DNA from: Chitinophagaceae bacterium | Lineage (GTDB): Bacteria > Bacteroidota > Bacteroidia > Chitinophagales > UBA10324 | Direction of reading: 5' to 3' | NCBI GenBank assembly: GCA_023251195.1 | Contig: JAHEZG010000002.1 | Coordinates: 28,659 to 34,704, forward strand | Length of the DNA: 6,046 nucleotides | Part shown: positions 4,760 to 6,046 of the stretch, one piece after another | How the letters are laid out: the number at the start of each line of letters is the position of its first letter | How positions within the stretch are numbered: the first letter of the stretch is position 1 | Translations under genes and position numbers: made by a program | Notes under the pieces: model-generated | What the model was told of the DNA's origin: nothing | The model's input: only the letters and a program-made list of their open reading frames with translations | Database searches by the model: none

Positions 4760-6046
4760 ATGAAAATGGGAGAAATAAAAATTCAACAAAAAAATAAAAC
4801 ACAAATAAAAGTGTTGCTTGGATTTGGTGTTGCCATTGTGATTGTATCCATCGCAGCAATATTAAATTTCTCCAGTTTGAATAAACTGACAGGTACACTC
4901 AATACTGTTTCGCGTCCTGATGAAAAATTAATCTGCACCAGACAGTTGCAAAATTTTCTCTCCGATGTGGAAGACAATATGCGTGCTTACACTTTAATGC
5001 ATGAAGAAAAATACCTGGCTTCATTCAATTCAGTTTTCGATTCCATTCATTACAATGTTGCGCGGTTAAAAATTCTGACCAACGATAATGATACTCAGTT
5101 TGCCTTGGCAGATACAATCTCCTACTTGATTGCAGCTCGCCAGGGAGTGCTAAGTAGTTTTATTGAAAAGAGAAAAGATGGTTTTCAAAATAAACTGGAA
5201 TACAGTGCTGCATATTTTGAAATGAGTGAATACAATTCATTGCAATCAGCTATTGCTATTGATAGTGTTCAGAAACACAAATCGCAAACTATTGTGGAAG
5301 AAAAAAAATCCCCAACAGAAAAAAATCATGGAATAGTTGGGTGGATAAAAGGATTGTTTAAATCAGGTAATGGAAAAACAAATTCAGATTCTCTGACAAT
5401 AAGCCATAACACAAATATTTCTTCTGTTCAAAAACCAAATCAAAAAAACAAGAAGAATTTAAGTGTGCTGGATGTGAATGTGATTCTGCAACAACAACAG
5501 GAGATATTAAAAAAACAATTGCAAGTCTGGAGTCTCGATGAATTGATACTGTTACAGGAAGATAAAAACCTGATGGATAAAATTCACACAGCCATTCGCC
5601 AATTGGAAGAAAGTGAAATTGCCATTGTGAGAAAGCAGGTTGTGGAAGCGAATAAAGGAGCAGATAAAGCGAGCAACATCATTTCTTTGATTGGAATTTT
5701 TGCAATCATCACCACTTTAGTATTCATCTATTTAATTCTGACCGACATCACCAAGAGCACTCAACTCAGTTTGAAATTGGAAGAGCAGCGAAAGAAAGCA
5801 GAAGAGCTTGCAGCAGTGAAAGAAAAATTCCTCGCCAACATGAGTCACGAAATTCGCACACCCCTGAATGCAGTTATCGGATTCACTGAGCAATTAGCAA
5901 AGGAGAATTCAACTCCAAAACAGGAACGATTTATTCAGGCAATCAGTCATTCTTCCAATCATCTTTTATCCATCATCAATCAGATTCTTGACTTCTCCCG
6001 AATTGAATCAGGAAAAATGCAGCACAGTCCTGTTTCATTTTCAATA
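4760..6046 (+). CDS. Membrane sensor histidine kinase, 3'-truncated by the window edge
   Basis: The frame is open from ATG 4760 to the last base (429 codons, no stop), so only the N-terminal part is seen. Residues 18-36 are the first membrane helix (VLLGFGVAIVIVSIAAILN). Residues 37-305 are a mostly helical periplasmic sensor of four-helix-bundle or CHASE3-like style (RQLQNFLSDVEDNMRAYTLM), interrupted at about 172-232 by a Lys/Ser/Asn-rich insert containing GWIKGLFKSG. Residues 306-327 are the second membrane helix. A short linker helix (EEQRKKAEELAAVKEKF) leads to the HisKA H-box FLANMSHEIRTPLNAVIGF, with His363 as phospho-acceptor, and helix two ending LSIINQILDFSRIESGKM. The ATP-binding domain and any receiver domains lie outside. 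The H-box style is typical of hybrid kinases, so receiver domains may follow. M3 (4766) is an alternative start. The 14-bp gap from the barrel gene suggests one transcript. Confidence 0.92.
   Translation, partial: MKMGEIKIQQKNKTQIKVLLGFGVAIVIVSIAAILNFSSLNKLTGTLNTVSRPDEKLICTRQLQNFLSDVEDNMRAYTLMHEEKYLASFNSVFDSIHYNVARLKILTNDNDTQFALADTISYLIAARQGVLSSFIEKRKDGFQNKLEYSAAYFEMSEYNSLQSAIAIDSVQKHKSQTIVEEKKSPTEKNHGIVGWIKGLFKSGNGKTNSDSLTISHNTNISSVQKPNQKNKKNLSVLDVNVILQQQQEILKKQLQVWSLDELILLQEDKNLMDKIHTAIRQLEESEIAIVRKQVVEANKGADKASNIISLIGIFAIITTLVFIYLILTDITKSTQLSLKLEEQRKKAEELAAVKEKFLANMSHEIRTPLNAVIGFTEQLAKENSTPKQERFIQAISHSSNHLLSIINQILDFSRIESGKMQHSPVSFSI

Noticed and set aside
4783..4977. Minus-strand 64-codon frame in the start of the kinase gene
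   Set aside because: It overlaps the first membrane helix and sensor of a clear kinase and has no independent support.

Overview
The window looks like a piece of a Bacteroidota chromosome, probably an environmental Chitinophagales- or Sphingobacteriia-like lineage. The pointers are: A-rich, Shine-Dalgarno-poor leaders (two starts read AATAAAATGAAT); AT-rich intergenic DNA; a periplasmic protein with aromatic W/Y/G motifs of the DUF6600 type; a lipoprotein of the stress coiled-coil type common in this phylum; and a two-membrane-segment kinase with the H-box FLANMSHEIRTPLN. This placement is inference from gene content, not a database match. All confident genes are on the + strand.

Positions 1-263 are a non-coding leader. 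It contains a C-rich tandem repeat whose complementary strand carries five GGG runs, a candidate G-quadruplex. Positions 264-2803 form a likely four-gene operon with gaps of 53, 26 and 16 bp: a CsbD-family stress protein, a heptad-repeat coiled-coil lipoprotein, a four-helix DoxX-family membrane protein, and a secreted DUF6600-like protein with a long Pro/Gln/Lys/Asn tail. A strong intrinsic terminator (2828-2862) closes it. The content suggests a general stress or envelope-stress operon.

Positions 2804-3128 are intergenic. Besides the terminator they hold two identical TTCCAT-CAC-ATGGAA palindromes exactly 20 bp apart among phased T-tracts (candidate tandem operator), further inverted repeats, and a 21-codon mini-ORF of uncertain reality. 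They lead to a single-gene unit (3129-4121) encoding a membrane-anchored periplasmic coiled-coil protein with a beta-rich C-terminal domain. Two hairpins follow (4151-4191 and 4195-4230); the second is a textbook terminator.

A second unit starts at 4269: a small outer-membrane beta-barrel protein, then after 14 bp a sensor histidine kinase (4760 onward) that runs off the window after its phospho-acceptor helix. The spacing suggests co-transcription. Nothing here is clearly a wholly new system. The best leads are the tandem palindromes, the G-quadruplex repeat, the barrel-kinase pairing and the basic insert in the kinase's periplasmic sensor.
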